Shown here piece by piece: positions 53,371-62,028 of a stretch of DNA of 64,000 nt. The stretch's first letter is position 1. Each line of letters starts with the position of its first letter. Both the position numbers and the translations under genes were made by a program. Source of the DNA: an uncultured Clostridia bacterium (GTDB lineage: Bacteria > Bacillota > Clostridia > Oscillospirales > Ruminococcaceae); contig CANQKD010000003.1 in assembly GCA_947624375.1 (NCBI GenBank), positions 78,166 to 142,165 on the forward strand, given 5' to 3'. The notes beneath the pieces were generated by a model that was not told the origin of the DNA, did no database searches, and was given only the letters and a program-made list of their open reading frames with translations.

Positions 53371-54205
53371 CGCTATTCTCCAGCAAGGCGGCGTATATCT
53401 CGCTTTTTGAAAAGCCGCTTGTTTTGGCTGTATGCCTCGCCGCATCTGCCTTTTTCATACCTTTGTCAACAAGCGCTTTCGCCTGAGCTATCGCATCTTC
53501 CAGCGTTCCGGCTGCCACCCTTTCTTTGCAGCCCTCTATTATAAGTACATACTCGCCTTTCGGCAGCTCGTTTTCGTAACGCTCTACCGCCTGAGCTATC
53601 GTAGTTCTTATCACCTGCTCGTGAATCTTCGTAAGCTCGCGGCAAAGAGAAATTTTCCTGTCGCCGAAATATTTCAGCATATCGTCAAGCGTCGCCCTCA
53701 GCTTGTGCGGCGCTTCGTAAAAAATAAGCGTGTCGGGAATGTTCGCGGCGTTTTCAAGCTGCTCAAAACGCGATGGTCTGTTCATCGACAAAAATCCCTG
53801 AAACGAAAACCGCGAGGTGTCAAGTCCGCTTATCGCAAGCGCAGAAATTGCCGCACTCGGGCCGGGCACTACCACTACTTCAATGCCCATATCAGCACAG
53901 TATCTCACCATTTCTTCGCCCGGGTCTGATATGCACGGCATACCTGCATCGGTGACGAGCGCACAGTTTTCGCCCGAAAGTATCCTGTTCGCCACCGCCT
54001 CGCAGCTGGGCTTTTTGTTGTGCTCGTGGTGACTGACCAGCGGCTTTTTTATCTCCAAGAAATTTAAAAGCTTTGCCGTAACTCTCGTGTCCTCGGCGCA
54101 CACAAAGTCGACCGCTTTCAGTGTTTCCACCGCACGGTATGTAATGTCGCCCAGGTTGCCTATCGGCGTGCCTACTATATAAAGCTTTGCCTTTTCGCTG
54201 TCCAT
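53363..54205 (-). CDS. rsmI: 16S rRNA (cytidine-2'-O)-methyltransferase RsmI (280 aa)
   Basis: Methylates C1402 of 16S rRNA. KLYIVGTPIGNLGDITYRAVE at the N-terminus, VCAEDTRVTAKLLNFL, ALVTDAGMPCISDPG and VVPGPSAAISALAISGL are signatures of the SAM-dependent tetrapyrrole-methylase-like family. Full length. It starts two bases after the dus stop. Confidence 0.96.
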   Translation of the reverse strand: MDSEKAKLYIVGTPIGNLGDITYRAVETLKAVDFVCAEDTRVTAKLLNFLEIKKPLVSHHEHNKKPSCEAVANRILSGENCALVTDAGMPCISDPGEEMVRYCADMGIEVVVVPGPSAAISALAISGLDTSRFSFQGFLSMNRPSRFEQLENAANIPDTLIFYEAPHKLRATLDDMLKYFGDRKISLCRELTKIHEQVIRTTIAQAVERYENELPKGEYVLIIEGCKERVAAGTLEDAIAQAKALVDKGMKKADAARHTAKTSGFSKSEIYAALLENSDE

Positions 54206-54207
54206 GT

Positions 54208-55197
54208 TTACCGTCTTTCTCCTCTTTTTATTACCTCTGCCGCTATCTGCTCCAGCTTTGTGTATTCGTTAAGATAAGAGCAGCTTGCACGTATCTTAGC
54301 GCTGTCGGGCAGCCCCTTTACATACCATATAACGTGCTTTCTCGCCTCTCGCATACCGTGCTCCTCGCCGAGGGTCTCACAAAGCATTTTCGCGTGCCGC
54401 AGCATGACCCTCATGCGCTCTTCAAGCGGCGGCTCTGGCAGCAGCTCACCCGTTTCAAAATAATGCTCCACCTGCTCAAACACCCACGGTCTGCCGTATG
54501 AAGCCCTGCCTATCATAACAAGATCGCAGCCCGTTTCGCTGTACATTCTTTCGCAGTCAAGCGCGGTTTTTACGTCGCCGTTGCCTATCACAGGTATCTT
54601 CACGCTTTTCTTTACTTGCTTTATAATGCCCCAATCAGCCTCGCCGCTGTAAAACTGCTTTCGCGTTCTGCCGTGAACCGCAACAGCCTTTACATCTGCC
54701 GCTTCAAGGCCCTGCGCTATAGATACGGCGTTTATGTTTTCATCGTCCCAGCCTGCGCGAATTTTAGCCGTAACGGGGCAAGAGGCGTTTTCCACAGCCG
54801 CTTTTGCGATTTTAAACGCGGTCTCGGGTGTTTTCATAAGCGCGCTGCCGCCGCCGTTGTTTACCACTTTAGGCACGGGGCAGCCCATGTTTATGTCTAT
54901 TATATCCGGCGAAAATTTTCCCAGCATCTGCACCGCCCTGCCGATAAACTCGGGATCTTCGCCGAAAAGCTGTATCGCCATGGGGCGTTCTGCCTGAGTT
55001 ATAGAGCAAAGCTCGTCAGTCTTTCTGTCGCCGTAGCACATACCCTTTGCAGATACCATTTCGCTTATCAGATAGCTCGCGCCGTACTCTTTGCAAAGCG
55101 TTCTGTACACCGTGTCCGCCACCGAAGCCATGGGCGCAAGCGCGGCAGTCTTTTTTATAATTACGCCGCCAATGTATATGTTTTCGATGTTCTTCAT
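54208..55197 (-). CDS. dus: tRNA-dihydrouridine synthase, Dus family (329 aa)
   Basis: FMN-dependent enzyme reducing uridine to dihydrouridine in tRNA. The ATG at 55197 is 21 bases after a promoter -10 and is the first good start; the ribosome site is weak (GGTGAT). AALAPMASVADTVYRTLCKEYG, INMGCPVPKVVNNGGGSALM with the catalytic Cys, AVHGRTRKQFYSGEADWGII and VMIGRASYGRPWVF are DusB/NifR3-like. First gene of a five-gene operon. Hairpin element B lies just upstream with its TTGACA/TACTGT module pointing this way. Confidence 0.95.
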   Translation of the reverse strand: MKNIENIYIGGVIIKKTAALAPMASVADTVYRTLCKEYGASYLISEMVSAKGMCYGDRKTDELCSITQAERPMAIQLFGEDPEFIGRAVQMLGKFSPDIIDINMGCPVPKVVNNGGGSALMKTPETAFKIAKAAVENASCPVTAKIRAGWDDENINAVSIAQGLEAADVKAVAVHGRTRKQFYSGEADWGIIKQVKKSVKIPVIGNGDVKTALDCERMYSETGCDLVMIGRASYGRPWVFEQVEHYFETGELLPEPPLEERMRVMLRHAKMLCETLGEEHGMREARKHVIWYVKGLPDSAKIRASCSYLNEYTKLEQIAAEVIKRGERR

Positions 55198-55217
55198 GCA
55201 AATATCACCATGCTTAT

Positions 55218-55246
55218 ATTGTAGCACAATTTTTTGGTTTTGTACA
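55218..55246 (-). promoter_or_regulatory. Native promoter candidate of the dus operon
   Basis: Minus strand TGTACA (55241-55246), 17-bp spacer, TACAAT (55218-55223). Confidence 0.55.
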
Positions 55247-55297
55247 GACCCACTTTACAAAGTACGTATATTTGTGGTACAATAATATAAATTGAAG

Positions 55298-55607
55298 TTG
55301 CGCTGTCGCGCAGCCTGCGGAGCAGTTCACTGTCATACAGTACATAAAACTTTTAATTCTTGTCAAGAAACTGAAAGTTTTCGGTCAAGCCTTTTTCAAA
55401 AGGCTTGCGGGGTGTGGGGCAGAGCCCCACAAACACACAACGTGCGCTCTGCAAGAGGTGAATGCTAAAACAGTCCTGTGGACTGTTTTAGCAGAGGAGA
55501 GGCTCTGCAAGAGAGAGCCTCTCCTTTGAGAAGTTATCGCTCTCTTTCCGCGTTCCATTATGGAACGCCGTGCTGTATGTGAAGTTTTAGCTGGATCATA
55601 AGCGCAA
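55298..55607 (-). mobile_element. Hairpin element unit B, 310 bp, inverted, MITE-like
   Basis: Minus-strand copy of the element plan. Its conserved end (55298-55329) is the inverse of the right ends at 3382, 56028 and 60299. Next to it, on the minus strand, are TTGACA (55361-55366), 18 bp and TACTGT (55337-55342), facing out toward the dus operon. Internal perfect hairpins: AAGCC/GGCTT at about 55388-55407, a 13-bp stem at 55464-55476/55480-55492 and GCGTTCC/GGAACGC at about 55548-55566. No credible coding frame. It lies 16 bp from unit C, so the two form an inverted pair whose outer ends (55298-55329 and 56028-56060) are 32-33 base inverted repeats. Confidence 0.7.
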
Positions 55608-55623
55608 ACTTTTAACAAAGCAA

Positions 55624-56060
55624 TTGCGCACGCAAGCGCGCAGGCAAAATAGTTAAGGGCTTACCAAATGGAACTACCTCTCTTGCATGGGCGTAGCGTT
55701 CCCGCTGGGAACGCCTGAAGAATTTTTCGCCCCAAAATTAAAATGCGAAAAATTCTTCCCCGCGGTCGTTTACGACCGCTACACCCATTTGCGGAGCGCC
55801 TGCCGTATGGGGATTTCGCCGTGCTGCGGTAGCGTGCGCAAGCGAACGCAGGCGACAATGGGCTTTTCGCCCGGCGTATGCTTGCATACGCTATGACCCA
55901 TGATGACCCTTGGCAGTCGCGAAGCTACTGTAAAAAAGAGCTTGACCGAAAACTTTCCCTTTCTTGACAAGACTTGAAACCTTTGCGTACTGTCTTACGA
56001 AAAGATAACCAAATTACCGTATAGCGTTGAACAGCTCCGCAGGCTTGCGCGAAAGCGCAA
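55624..56060 (+). mobile_element. Hairpin element unit C, 437 bp, MITE-like
   Basis: Starts TTGCGCACGCAAGCGCGC, like unit A, and ends at 56060 with TGAACAGCTCCGCAGGCTTG. Perfect hairpins: about 55695-55715 (GCGTTCCC/GGGAACGC), 55717-55730/55745-55758 (14 bp), and CGCGGTCG/CGACCGC near 55760-55782. The outward module is TTGACA (55964-55969), 18 bp, TACTGT (55988-55993), pointing at the MFS attenuator and gene that begin 37 bases beyond the element's end. No credible coding frame. Confidence 0.7.
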
Positions 56061-56096
56061 ACTTTAACTATCGTATTATGCAAAGGAAGTGATATT

Positions 56097-56135
56097 ATGC
56101 TGCTCATCAATGTTTCAGCTCCATGCAAGGTCTGA
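56097..56135 (+). CDS. Leader peptide of the MFS attenuator (12 aa)
   Basis: AAAGGAAG (56082-56089) lies seven bases before an ATG that encodes MLLINVSAPCKV and a TGA. The last codons overlap both the antiterminator arm and the terminator arm of the following hairpins, the classical plan of ribosome-mediated attenuation. Confidence 0.65.
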   Translation: MLLINVSAPCKV

Positions 56136-56178
56136 GGGCGCCGCATGGAGGATATTAGTCCTCGGGCTTTGCTTTTTT
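56119..56178 (+). promoter_or_regulatory. Attenuator with mutually exclusive hairpins upstream of the MFS gene
   Basis: Two stems compete. One is CTCCATGC/GCATGGAG (56119-56126 with 56143-56150). The other is a 13-bp stem GCAAGGTCTGAGG/CCTCGGGCTTTGC (56125-56137 with 56160-56172, three G-T pairs) followed directly by TTTTTT (56173-56178), a textbook terminator. The arms overlap at 56125-56126 and interlock, so both cannot form. A ribosome held on the leader frame would cover the terminator's left arm. Confidence 0.7.
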
Positions 56179-56219
56179 ACATACGCACATACCAAAAAAT
56201 TTAAAGGAGCAAAGTCATC

Positions 56220-57473
56220 ATGAAAAACAAAAACATAAAAGCATATTTACTTCTCTGGGCAACACAGTCGCTGTCGGCGCTGGGCAGCGGCATGACGGGC
56301 TACGCGCTTGTGCTGTGGCTTTATCTTAACAGCGGCAGCGCGCTGAAAACCGCACTTCTTTCGGTGTGCTCATACGCGCCGTATGTTATTATGAGCATTT
56401 TTGCAGGCGCGCTGAGCGATCGGTGGGACAAAAAGAAGGCCATGCTGCTGTGCGATCTGTTCGCGGCGGCAAGCACTTTTGCGGTGCTGATACTTATAAA
56501 AACGGGCAGTTTGCAGCCGTGGCACTTGTACATCATAAACGCCGTAAACGGGCTTATGAACACCGTGCAGCAGCCTGCAAGCGAGGTCGCCGCAACGCTT
56601 TTAGTTCCGCAGGAATACTACCAGAAAACAAGCGGTCTGCGGTCGTTTTCGCAATCTTTAAATTCAATACTTACGCCCGTTATCGCCACCGCGCTTTTCT
56701 CGTTTGCAGGGATAGACTGCGTTATAGCTGTTGACCTTGCAACCTTCGCACTGGCGTTTCTGACACTTTTGCTGTTTATAAAAATACCCGACTGCCGCGG
56801 CAAAGGCGAGAGTAGTTTTCTAACCTGTGTGCGCGAGGGACTGAGATGGCTGAAAAACAGCCCACTTATCATGCAGCTGATACTTTTTCTCTCCTGCATA
56901 AACCTCACCGCCTCGGCTTACGACGCCGCCCTGCCCGCCTTGATAATACCCAGAAGCAGCGAGACAGTTCTCGGCATAGTAAACGCCTGCGCAGGGGCAG
57001 CGGCACTTCTGGGAAGCATTTTAGTAACGTTTCTTCCGCCGCCCAAAAACAGGGTCAAAGCAATTTTAGTAACTCTTTTCATCTCGATGAGTACCGAAAA
57101 CTTCTTTCTCGCGCTTGGCAAGAGCCCTGTTATTTGGTGCATAGGCTCTGTTCTCGGCTGGGTGGTAATACCGATAATGAACGCCAACATGGACGTTATC
57201 TTCCGCAGCGAGATACCTGCCGATATGCAGGGAAGAGTGTTCGCCTGCCGCAACACCATGCAGTTTTTTACCATTCCGCTGGGTCTGTTGCTTGGCGGCT
57301 TTATGACAGACAAAGTGTTTGAGCCGATAATGGCGCAGCAGCCAAAAATTTTGTGCAAGCTGTTCGGTACAGGTTTTGGCAGCGGCGCGGCAGTGCTGTT
57401 TTTCGTGCTGGGCATAGTGGGCGTGCTCACCTGCCTTGCGTTTTCAATATCGCTCAGAAAGTACAAACGCTGA
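56220..57473 (+). CDS. MFS efflux transporter, Mef/MFS_3-like (417 aa)
   Basis: Twelve-helix major facilitator exporter, similar in plan to macrolide-efflux proteins of the Mef(A) type. FLLWATQSLSALGSGM-like start (LLLWATQSLSALGSGMTGYA), motif A in the first loop FAGALSDRWDKKKAMLLCDL, helix 4-5 motif NAVNGLMNTVQQPASEVAA, and the second-half loop RSEIPADMQGRVFACRNTMQF are all typical. AAAGGAG precedes the ATG. The leader carries a short peptide frame and a terminator, an arrangement found ahead of ribosome-targeting drug resistance genes, which suggests a translation-inhibiting drug as inducer and possible substrate. That is inference. Confidence 0.9.
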   Translation: MKNKNIKAYLLLWATQSLSALGSGMTGYALVLWLYLNSGSALKTALLSVCSYAPYVIMSIFAGALSDRWDKKKAMLLCDLFAAASTFAVLILIKTGSLQPWHLYIINAVNGLMNTVQQPASEVAATLLVPQEYYQKTSGLRSFSQSLNSILTPVIATALFSFAGIDCVIAVDLATFALAFLTLLLFIKIPDCRGKGESSFLTCVREGLRWLKNSPLIMQLILFLSCINLTASAYDAALPALIIPRSSETVLGIVNACAGAAALLGSILVTFLPPPKNRVKAILVTLFISMSTENFFLALGKSPVIWCIGSVLGWVVIPIMNANMDVIFRSEIPADMQGRVFACRNTMQFFTIPLGLLLGGFMTDKVFEPIMAQQPKILCKLFGTGFGSGAAVLFFVLGIVGVLTCLAFSISLRKYKR

Positions 57474-57490
57474 AATACATGGAATACAAA

Positions 57491-57524
57491 AATACCCCTC
57501 GCGGTCAAAAGCCGTAAGGGGTAT
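57491..57524. terminator. Terminator between the MFS and deacetylase genes
   Basis: ATACCCCT/AGGGGTAT stem with inner CGG/CCG; T5 follows on the minus strand and CTTTTAT on the plus strand. Confidence 0.8.
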
Positions 57525-57541
57525 GATCTTTTATAAATGCA

Positions 57542-58393
57542 TTACTGCGGCACTTTTGAAAATGTGATCTTAACGCCGGGCAGGTACTGTATGCCCTTTG
57601 CATGGAAAAGCTCGGATACTGTAACAAACTCATAGCCCTGCTTTTGAAGCTCGGGTATTATCTGCCTAAGCGCCTCCACCGTCTGACTGTTGCCCTGCGC
57701 ATCGTGCAGAAGTATTATAGCGCCGTCACAGCACTGCTCCAGAGTTTTTGCAACTCTCGTTTCAACGTCAACATTCGGGTCCCAGTCGTCGCAGCCAAAG
57801 CCTGCAATGAACATCATATTTATCAGTCTGTACATTCTGCCGCTGGTGGCTATATACGGCGGTCGGAAAAACTTCGGCTCTGTGCCTATGGCATCTTTGA
57901 TAAGCTGATTTACCTGCTCGGTGTCGGCGGTTATCTCCTCTTCGGTCATGCTGTTCATATAGTCGTGAGTCATCGAGTGGGAGCCTATCTCGCACCCCTG
58001 TGATACAGCCCTTTGCATTACCGGCACTGTATCGGCGTTTATGTTGTTGCCGATAACAAAGAATGTGCCTTTTACGTCAAACTCTTTCAGTACGTCAAGC
58101 ACTTCGTTTGTAGTGGTGGTGTTGGGTCCGTCATCAAAGGTAAGGGCAATCACCTTGCCGTATTCTTCGGGTTCTTTCCACTCCTGAGTAGTATATGTGA
58201 ATTGCGTAGTAGTCACCTCTTGAGTTTCTGTAGCTGTGGACGTTGTAGTTTCAGCCGCACTTTCTGTAGATGTTGTACTTTCGGCTGTGCTTTCCGTGGG
58301 CGTGCTGTCACTGCTGTCACCTGTCCCACAAGCCGTCAAAGAGAACATTCCGCTCACAAGCGCAAGTATAAAAAGTTTCTTTATCTTGCTCAT
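57542..58393 (-). CDS. NodB-type polysaccharide deacetylase lipoprotein (283 aa)
   Basis: Secreted metal-dependent carbohydrate esterase family 4 enzyme, likely acting on peptidoglycan or another N-acetylated glycan. Signal peptide with lipobox SLTAC, then a Thr/Ser/Glu linker (TTTSTATETQEVTTTQ). NodB motifs in order: IALTFDDGPN (motif 1 Asp-Asp), GSHSMTHDYM (motif 2 H-x-x-x-H), FFRPPY (motif 3), DDWDPN (motif 4) and ILLHD (motif 5). All catalytic and metal residues are present. It follows the CE2-like gene by four bases. Confidence 0.94.
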   Translation of the reverse strand: MSKIKKLFILALVSGMFSLTACGTGDSSDSTPTESTAESTTSTESAAETTTSTATETQEVTTTQFTYTTQEWKEPEEYGKVIALTFDDGPNTTTTNEVLDVLKEFDVKGTFFVIGNNINADTVPVMQRAVSQGCEIGSHSMTHDYMNSMTEEEITADTEQVNQLIKDAIGTEPKFFRPPYIATSGRMYRLINMMFIAGFGCDDWDPNVDVETRVAKTLEQCCDGAIILLHDAQGNSQTVEALRQIIPELQKQGYEFVTVSELFHAKGIQYLPGVKITFSKVPQ

Positions 58394-58397
58394 ATTC

Positions 58398-59660
58398 TCA
58401 CCAGTTCATAACTTTCTTTATTTCTTCGGTAAGCTTTGCGCTTGCCTTTTCGTGGGTAGCTTCGGTCGGGTGCCAGTCAGCCGCATATCCGTCTGCGTTG
58501 CCGTCCTGAAGATCATACTGCACCGCGTGTACTTTCTGATCTCCCGTTTCGTCCATATAGGCTTTCATAGCCTCTGCCATCGTCTTTACAAGGGTGTTAT
58601 CCATTATGCCCAGCGTGCAGAATATCTCGGCGTCGGGGTTCTTCTCTCTAACCTGTTTGAGAAAATTTATGTACCCCTGCTTGTACTCTTCCTTTCCGTC
58701 CTTGTTGCTCTTGGTGTATGAAGCATCGTTAGTGCCCAGGTTTATAACTACCACCTGCGGCTTGAAGCTTTCAAAATCCCAGTCCAGCGACTGCGGTGTC
58801 TTGCCGTCGAACGAGCCGTATGAAAATCCCAGAGAGTTATAATACTGCGGTATGGTCTGCGCTGTAACGGGTTCTTTGCCCGTGGTGTAGCCCGAAATAA
58901 TTCCGTAGCCGCTTACCGAGAACATACTGTAGTCAGCATCGAGCGCCTTGGCTGTTTTGTATGCATATGCCCTAGTAACGTCTTCCGTTTTGGTCTGGAA
59001 AGAATGTTCTTTTACCTCGTCGTCAACGCCGTAGCCGCAGGTTATAGAGTCGCCGATAAATTCTATCTTGCGCTCTTTTGCTTCTACCGGTGTAAGGCTC
59101 TCGCCGTCACCCAGTTTTACGGGCATTATGCCGCAGCATGACATAGCACACTCGCTGAGTTTTATAACCTGTATATCAACGGTCTGCGCCTCTGCGCTCT
59201 CAAACGCTGTTATCTTTACCTCGGGGGCGTCTATCATAACGTCGGAAGTTCTTTCGCCGTTTACATAGACCGCTACCCTTGCATTGTTGCCGTCGTTGCC
59301 TGATTTAGCAACATTATCGCCTTTTATGGTAAGCTCCAGCTTTTTGCCGGTGTATGTAAACTCCGCGCCCGAGCCCGAAAGCGCCAGCCACAGTGTGTTG
59401 TCGTCTCCTATATACGTTCTTCCCACGCGCTTGGCGGTGCTGTCGTTGATGGCAGTCAGCCCTTCCATATCACTATCTCCTGTCTGTTCATTTTTTGCAT
59501 CGCTTTCATCGGCACTTTGCGCATCGCTTTCGTCAGCACTTTGCACGGTGCTGTTGTTTGCCGATGTGCCGTTTGAGCTGTCCGAGCCGCCGCAGGCTGT
59601 CATAGCTGTTACAGAAAGCATCATGGCAAGCAAAGCGGCGATCATTCTTTTGCTTTTCAT
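58398..59660 (-). CDS. SGNH/GDSL esterase lipoprotein, carbohydrate esterase family 2-like (420 aa)
   Basis: Secreted deacetylase probably acting on plant xylan or glucomannan. The ATG at 59660 has AAAGGAG nine bases upstream. Lipobox VTAMTAC, then a linker with duplicated QSADESDA units. An N-terminal beta domain (about 70-190, GRTYIGDDNTLWLALSGSGAEF) and a C-terminal SGNH domain with block I IEFIGDSITCGYGVDDE, block III VVINLGTNDASY and the Asp-His pair in DWHPTEATHEKA. This two-domain plan and block I closely follow the CE2 family. Co-transcribed with the downstream NodB deacetylase, so both may process glycans. Confidence 0.9.
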   Translation of the reverse strand: MKSKRMIAALLAMMLSVTAMTACGGSDSSNGTSANNSTVQSADESDAQSADESDAKNEQTGDSDMEGLTAINDSTAKRVGRTYIGDDNTLWLALSGSGAEFTYTGKKLELTIKGDNVAKSGNDGNNARVAVYVNGERTSDVMIDAPEVKITAFESAEAQTVDIQVIKLSECAMSCCGIMPVKLGDGESLTPVEAKERKIEFIGDSITCGYGVDDEVKEHSFQTKTEDVTRAYAYKTAKALDADYSMFSVSGYGIISGYTTGKEPVTAQTIPQYYNSLGFSYGSFDGKTPQSLDWDFESFKPQVVVINLGTNDASYTKSNKDGKEEYKQGYINFLKQVREKNPDAEIFCTLGIMDNTLVKTMAEAMKAYMDETGDQKVHAVQYDLQDGNADGYAADWHPTEATHEKASAKLTEEIKKVMNW

Positions 59661-59728
59661 ATAATACAACTCCTTTTAGATATTAAAATTTATAATCTTT
59701 TAGACTAATGTGTTTTTATGATAAATGG

Positions 59729-60326
59729 TTGCGCTTACGCGCAGCCTGCGGAGCTGCTCAACGCTCCACAACTACATCAAATCATCGCACTATTTCACGC
59801 CCACTCACTTCTCATAAAAGCTCATTGCCTCGCACGTTACTAGAAGAATATTCTGCCAGATATCTCTCTTTGGGGTGGTTTGTGGGTGGACTACTAGAGA
59901 CAAGATAACGGGATGCAAGAAACGTGGTCTTTCACCTAGCACGGCGTTCCAGAATGGAACGCGAAAAGAGAGCAAAGGTCTTTTCAAAGGAGAGGCTCTC
60001 TCTTGCAGGAGCAGCGTTCCCGTTGGGAACGCCCGAAGAATTATTTCGCTTTTAATTTTTGAGGCGAAATAATTCTTCCCGCGGTCGCTTGCGACCGCTG
60101 TCCTCTTTAGAAAACAGTCCACAGGACTGTTTTCTAATTCACCTCTTGCAGAGCGCACGATGTAGGGGGTTTCGCCGTCTGCGGACGGCGACGGGGGGTT
60201 CACCCCTCGACCCTGACGACCCTTTTGAAAAAGGGTCGATCGAAAACTTTTAGTTTCTTGACAGGAATTGAAAGTTTTGTGTACTGTATGGCTTTGCACA
60301 GCTCCGCAGGCTGCGCGTAAGCGCAA
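59729..60326 (+). mobile_element. Hairpin element unit D, 598 bp, perfect 28-bp terminal inverted repeats
   Basis: The first 28 bases (59729-59756) and last 28 bases (60299-60326) are exact reverse complements, core GCAGCCTGCGGAGCTG. Internal perfect hairpins: about 59963-59981 (GCGTTCC/GGAACGC), about 60014-60032 (GCGTTCCC/GGGAACGC), 60035-60049/60064-60078 (15 bp), CGCGGTCG/CGACCGC near 60080-60098, 60107-60120/60124-60137 (14 bp), and GACCC/GGGTC near 60218-60237. The outward module is TTGACA (60258-60263), 18 bp, TACTGT (60282-60287). No transposase and no supported coding frame. No clear target duplication flanks it. It lies between convergently placed surroundings: the CE2-like gene start and the htrA terminator. 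Confidence 0.8.
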
Positions 60327-60448
60327 ATACCAATTTATCTTACTATCAGTGCCAAAGTAAAAATGAACAACTTCTTAAAAAATATCACCACAATAAGTAT
60401 AACATATTTTTACTTTCTTTTCAATAGCAAATAGCAAAAAAGCAAAAG

Positions 60449-60470
60449 GCGGCGAAAATTTTCCGCCGCC
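60449..60470 (-). terminator. Terminator of htrA
   Basis: GGCGGCG/CGCCGCC palindrome with AAAATTTT centre, followed on the minus strand by TTTTGCTTTTTTG. Confidence 0.8.
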
Positions 60471-60541
60471 CAATGCTGTTTGGAGTTTTACATGAAAATG
60501 ATCTGGCATTATCAAATCATTGAAGAAAGCTTAAAAGCTTG

Positions 60542-61957
60542 TCAGAAACCGAAGTTGAAAAACGGGCTGTAACCGAAGTTTCCAAAATCATCGTCAAAGT
60601 TGTTGTTATTGCTTTGCGTGTTGTCATTGTCCTTGTCTATAGCCGAGGTATCCTCCGCAAGGGTTACTTTAAGGTCTATTATCTCCTTGTCGCGGTATAC
60701 CGATATCGTTATAGTGTCGCCTGCCTTGTATTTTGCCTTTATCTCGTTGAACTCGTCAATGCTCTTTACAAGCTGCGATTCTATGCCTATAACTATGTCG
60801 CCGACCTTTACGCCTGCTTTTTCGGCAGGACCGTCTTCAGTCACCTTTGCTACATAAAATCCCTGCGGAACATCATAATACTGCGCATATATCTCTGAAA
60901 TATCCTCGCCCGAAATGCCTATAACAGGTCTGCCCTTAACGTAGCCGTATTCTATAAGGTCTGAGATTATCGGCAGAGCCTCATCTATAGGTATCGCAAA
61001 GCCGAGACCATCAGCATAATAGCTGGCAATTTTTGCAGATGTTATGCCTATTATCTGACCGTAGCTGTTTATCAGCGGTCCGCCCGAGTTGCCGTTGTTT
61101 ATAGATGCATCAGTCTGGATAAGGTTCATCTTGCGCTCCTCAATGGTAAGTGAGCGGTTCAGCGCCGAGATTATGCCTGCCGTAACAGTGCCCGAAAGCT
61201 CGCTGCCCATAGGGTTGCCTATGGCAATTGCAAGCTCACCCACGATAAGGTCTGAAGATTTGCCGAATTCAACAGCCGTAAGACCGTCTTTTTCTATCTT
61301 CAGCACCGCAATATCAGTCTGCTCGTCGCCGCCGATAAGCTCGGCATCATACTCCTCATCGTCATCGGATACCGAGAAAGCAACGGTTATCTTCTGCGCG
61401 CCGTCTATAACGTGGTAATTCGTAACGATGTATCCGTCTTCAGATATAACGAATCCCGTGCCGTATGAAGTGCCGCCGCTTAAAAGTGATGTTACACCCA
61501 CTACCGACGGAGAAACCTTTTCAACTATCTCCGGCACAGGCAGTGCATCATCAAGCGCGGCAAGCTGCTCTAAGCTGGGAACTTCTCTGCGCGGCCTTTC
61601 TTCTTCCTCGGCGGTGTTTGCGGCAGGGGCATCGGCATCTACCGCAGAAGTATCATCTATCGCCGAACTGCTGTTTTCAACCAGATCGTCACTGAGGCTG
61701 CCGCCTGTTATAAGCTTGTAGCCGAATATCGAACCTGCCGATATCACAGCCACCAGCGCTAAAGCTCCCACTGCCATTGCAGCTTTTTTTGCAGCGCCGC
61801 CTTTTTTCTTTTTGCCGCCGCCGTTGTTTCCGCCGTTTTCGGGGTAGTAAGTATAGCCGTTCTGAAAGCCGGTGTACTGATACTGCTCGGGCATTCCGGG
61901 CTGCTGAAAATCGTTTTGCATATTGTTGTTGTTTTCGTTAAAGTTATTAAGATCCAT
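60542..61957 (-). CDS. htrA: HtrA/DegP-like serine protease (471 aa)
   Basis: Membrane-anchored quality-control protease outside the cell. A hydrophilic Asn/Gln/Gly-rich cytoplasmic N-terminus and KKKKGGAAKK precede one helix (about 60-82). The trypsin-like domain shows His182 in TNYHVIDGA, Asp215 in DEQTDIAVLK and Ser291 in NNGNSGGPLINS, a complete triad. One C-terminal PDZ domain follows (about 345-440, GFYVAKVTEDGPAEKAGVKVGDI). The tail is Asn/Asp-rich. GAGGT precedes the ATG. Confidence 0.96.
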   Translation of the reverse strand: MDLNNFNENNNNMQNDFQQPGMPEQYQYTGFQNGYTYYPENGGNNGGGKKKKGGAAKKAAMAVGALALVAVISAGSIFGYKLITGGSLSDDLVENSSSAIDDTSAVDADAPAANTAEEEERPRREVPSLEQLAALDDALPVPEIVEKVSPSVVGVTSLLSGGTSYGTGFVISEDGYIVTNYHVIDGAQKITVAFSVSDDDEEYDAELIGGDEQTDIAVLKIEKDGLTAVEFGKSSDLIVGELAIAIGNPMGSELSGTVTAGIISALNRSLTIEERKMNLIQTDASINNGNSGGPLINSYGQIIGITSAKIASYYADGLGFAIPIDEALPIISDLIEYGYVKGRPVIGISGEDISEIYAQYYDVPQGFYVAKVTEDGPAEKAGVKVGDIVIGIESQLVKSIDEFNEIKAKYKAGDTITISVYRDKEIIDLKVTLAEDTSAIDKDNDNTQSNNNNFDDDFGNFGYSPFFNFGF

Positions 61958-62028
61958 ATATATTACCTCTTTTCAAAGATCTTTTTCCCTTTGATGATTA
62001 TATGATACCCCCCGAATGTGATAGTTTT

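Noticed and set aside
55385..55618. 77-codon frame inside hairpin element B, and similar frames in the other units
   Set aside because: They are not conserved between copies, have no ribosome sites, and pass through palindromes.
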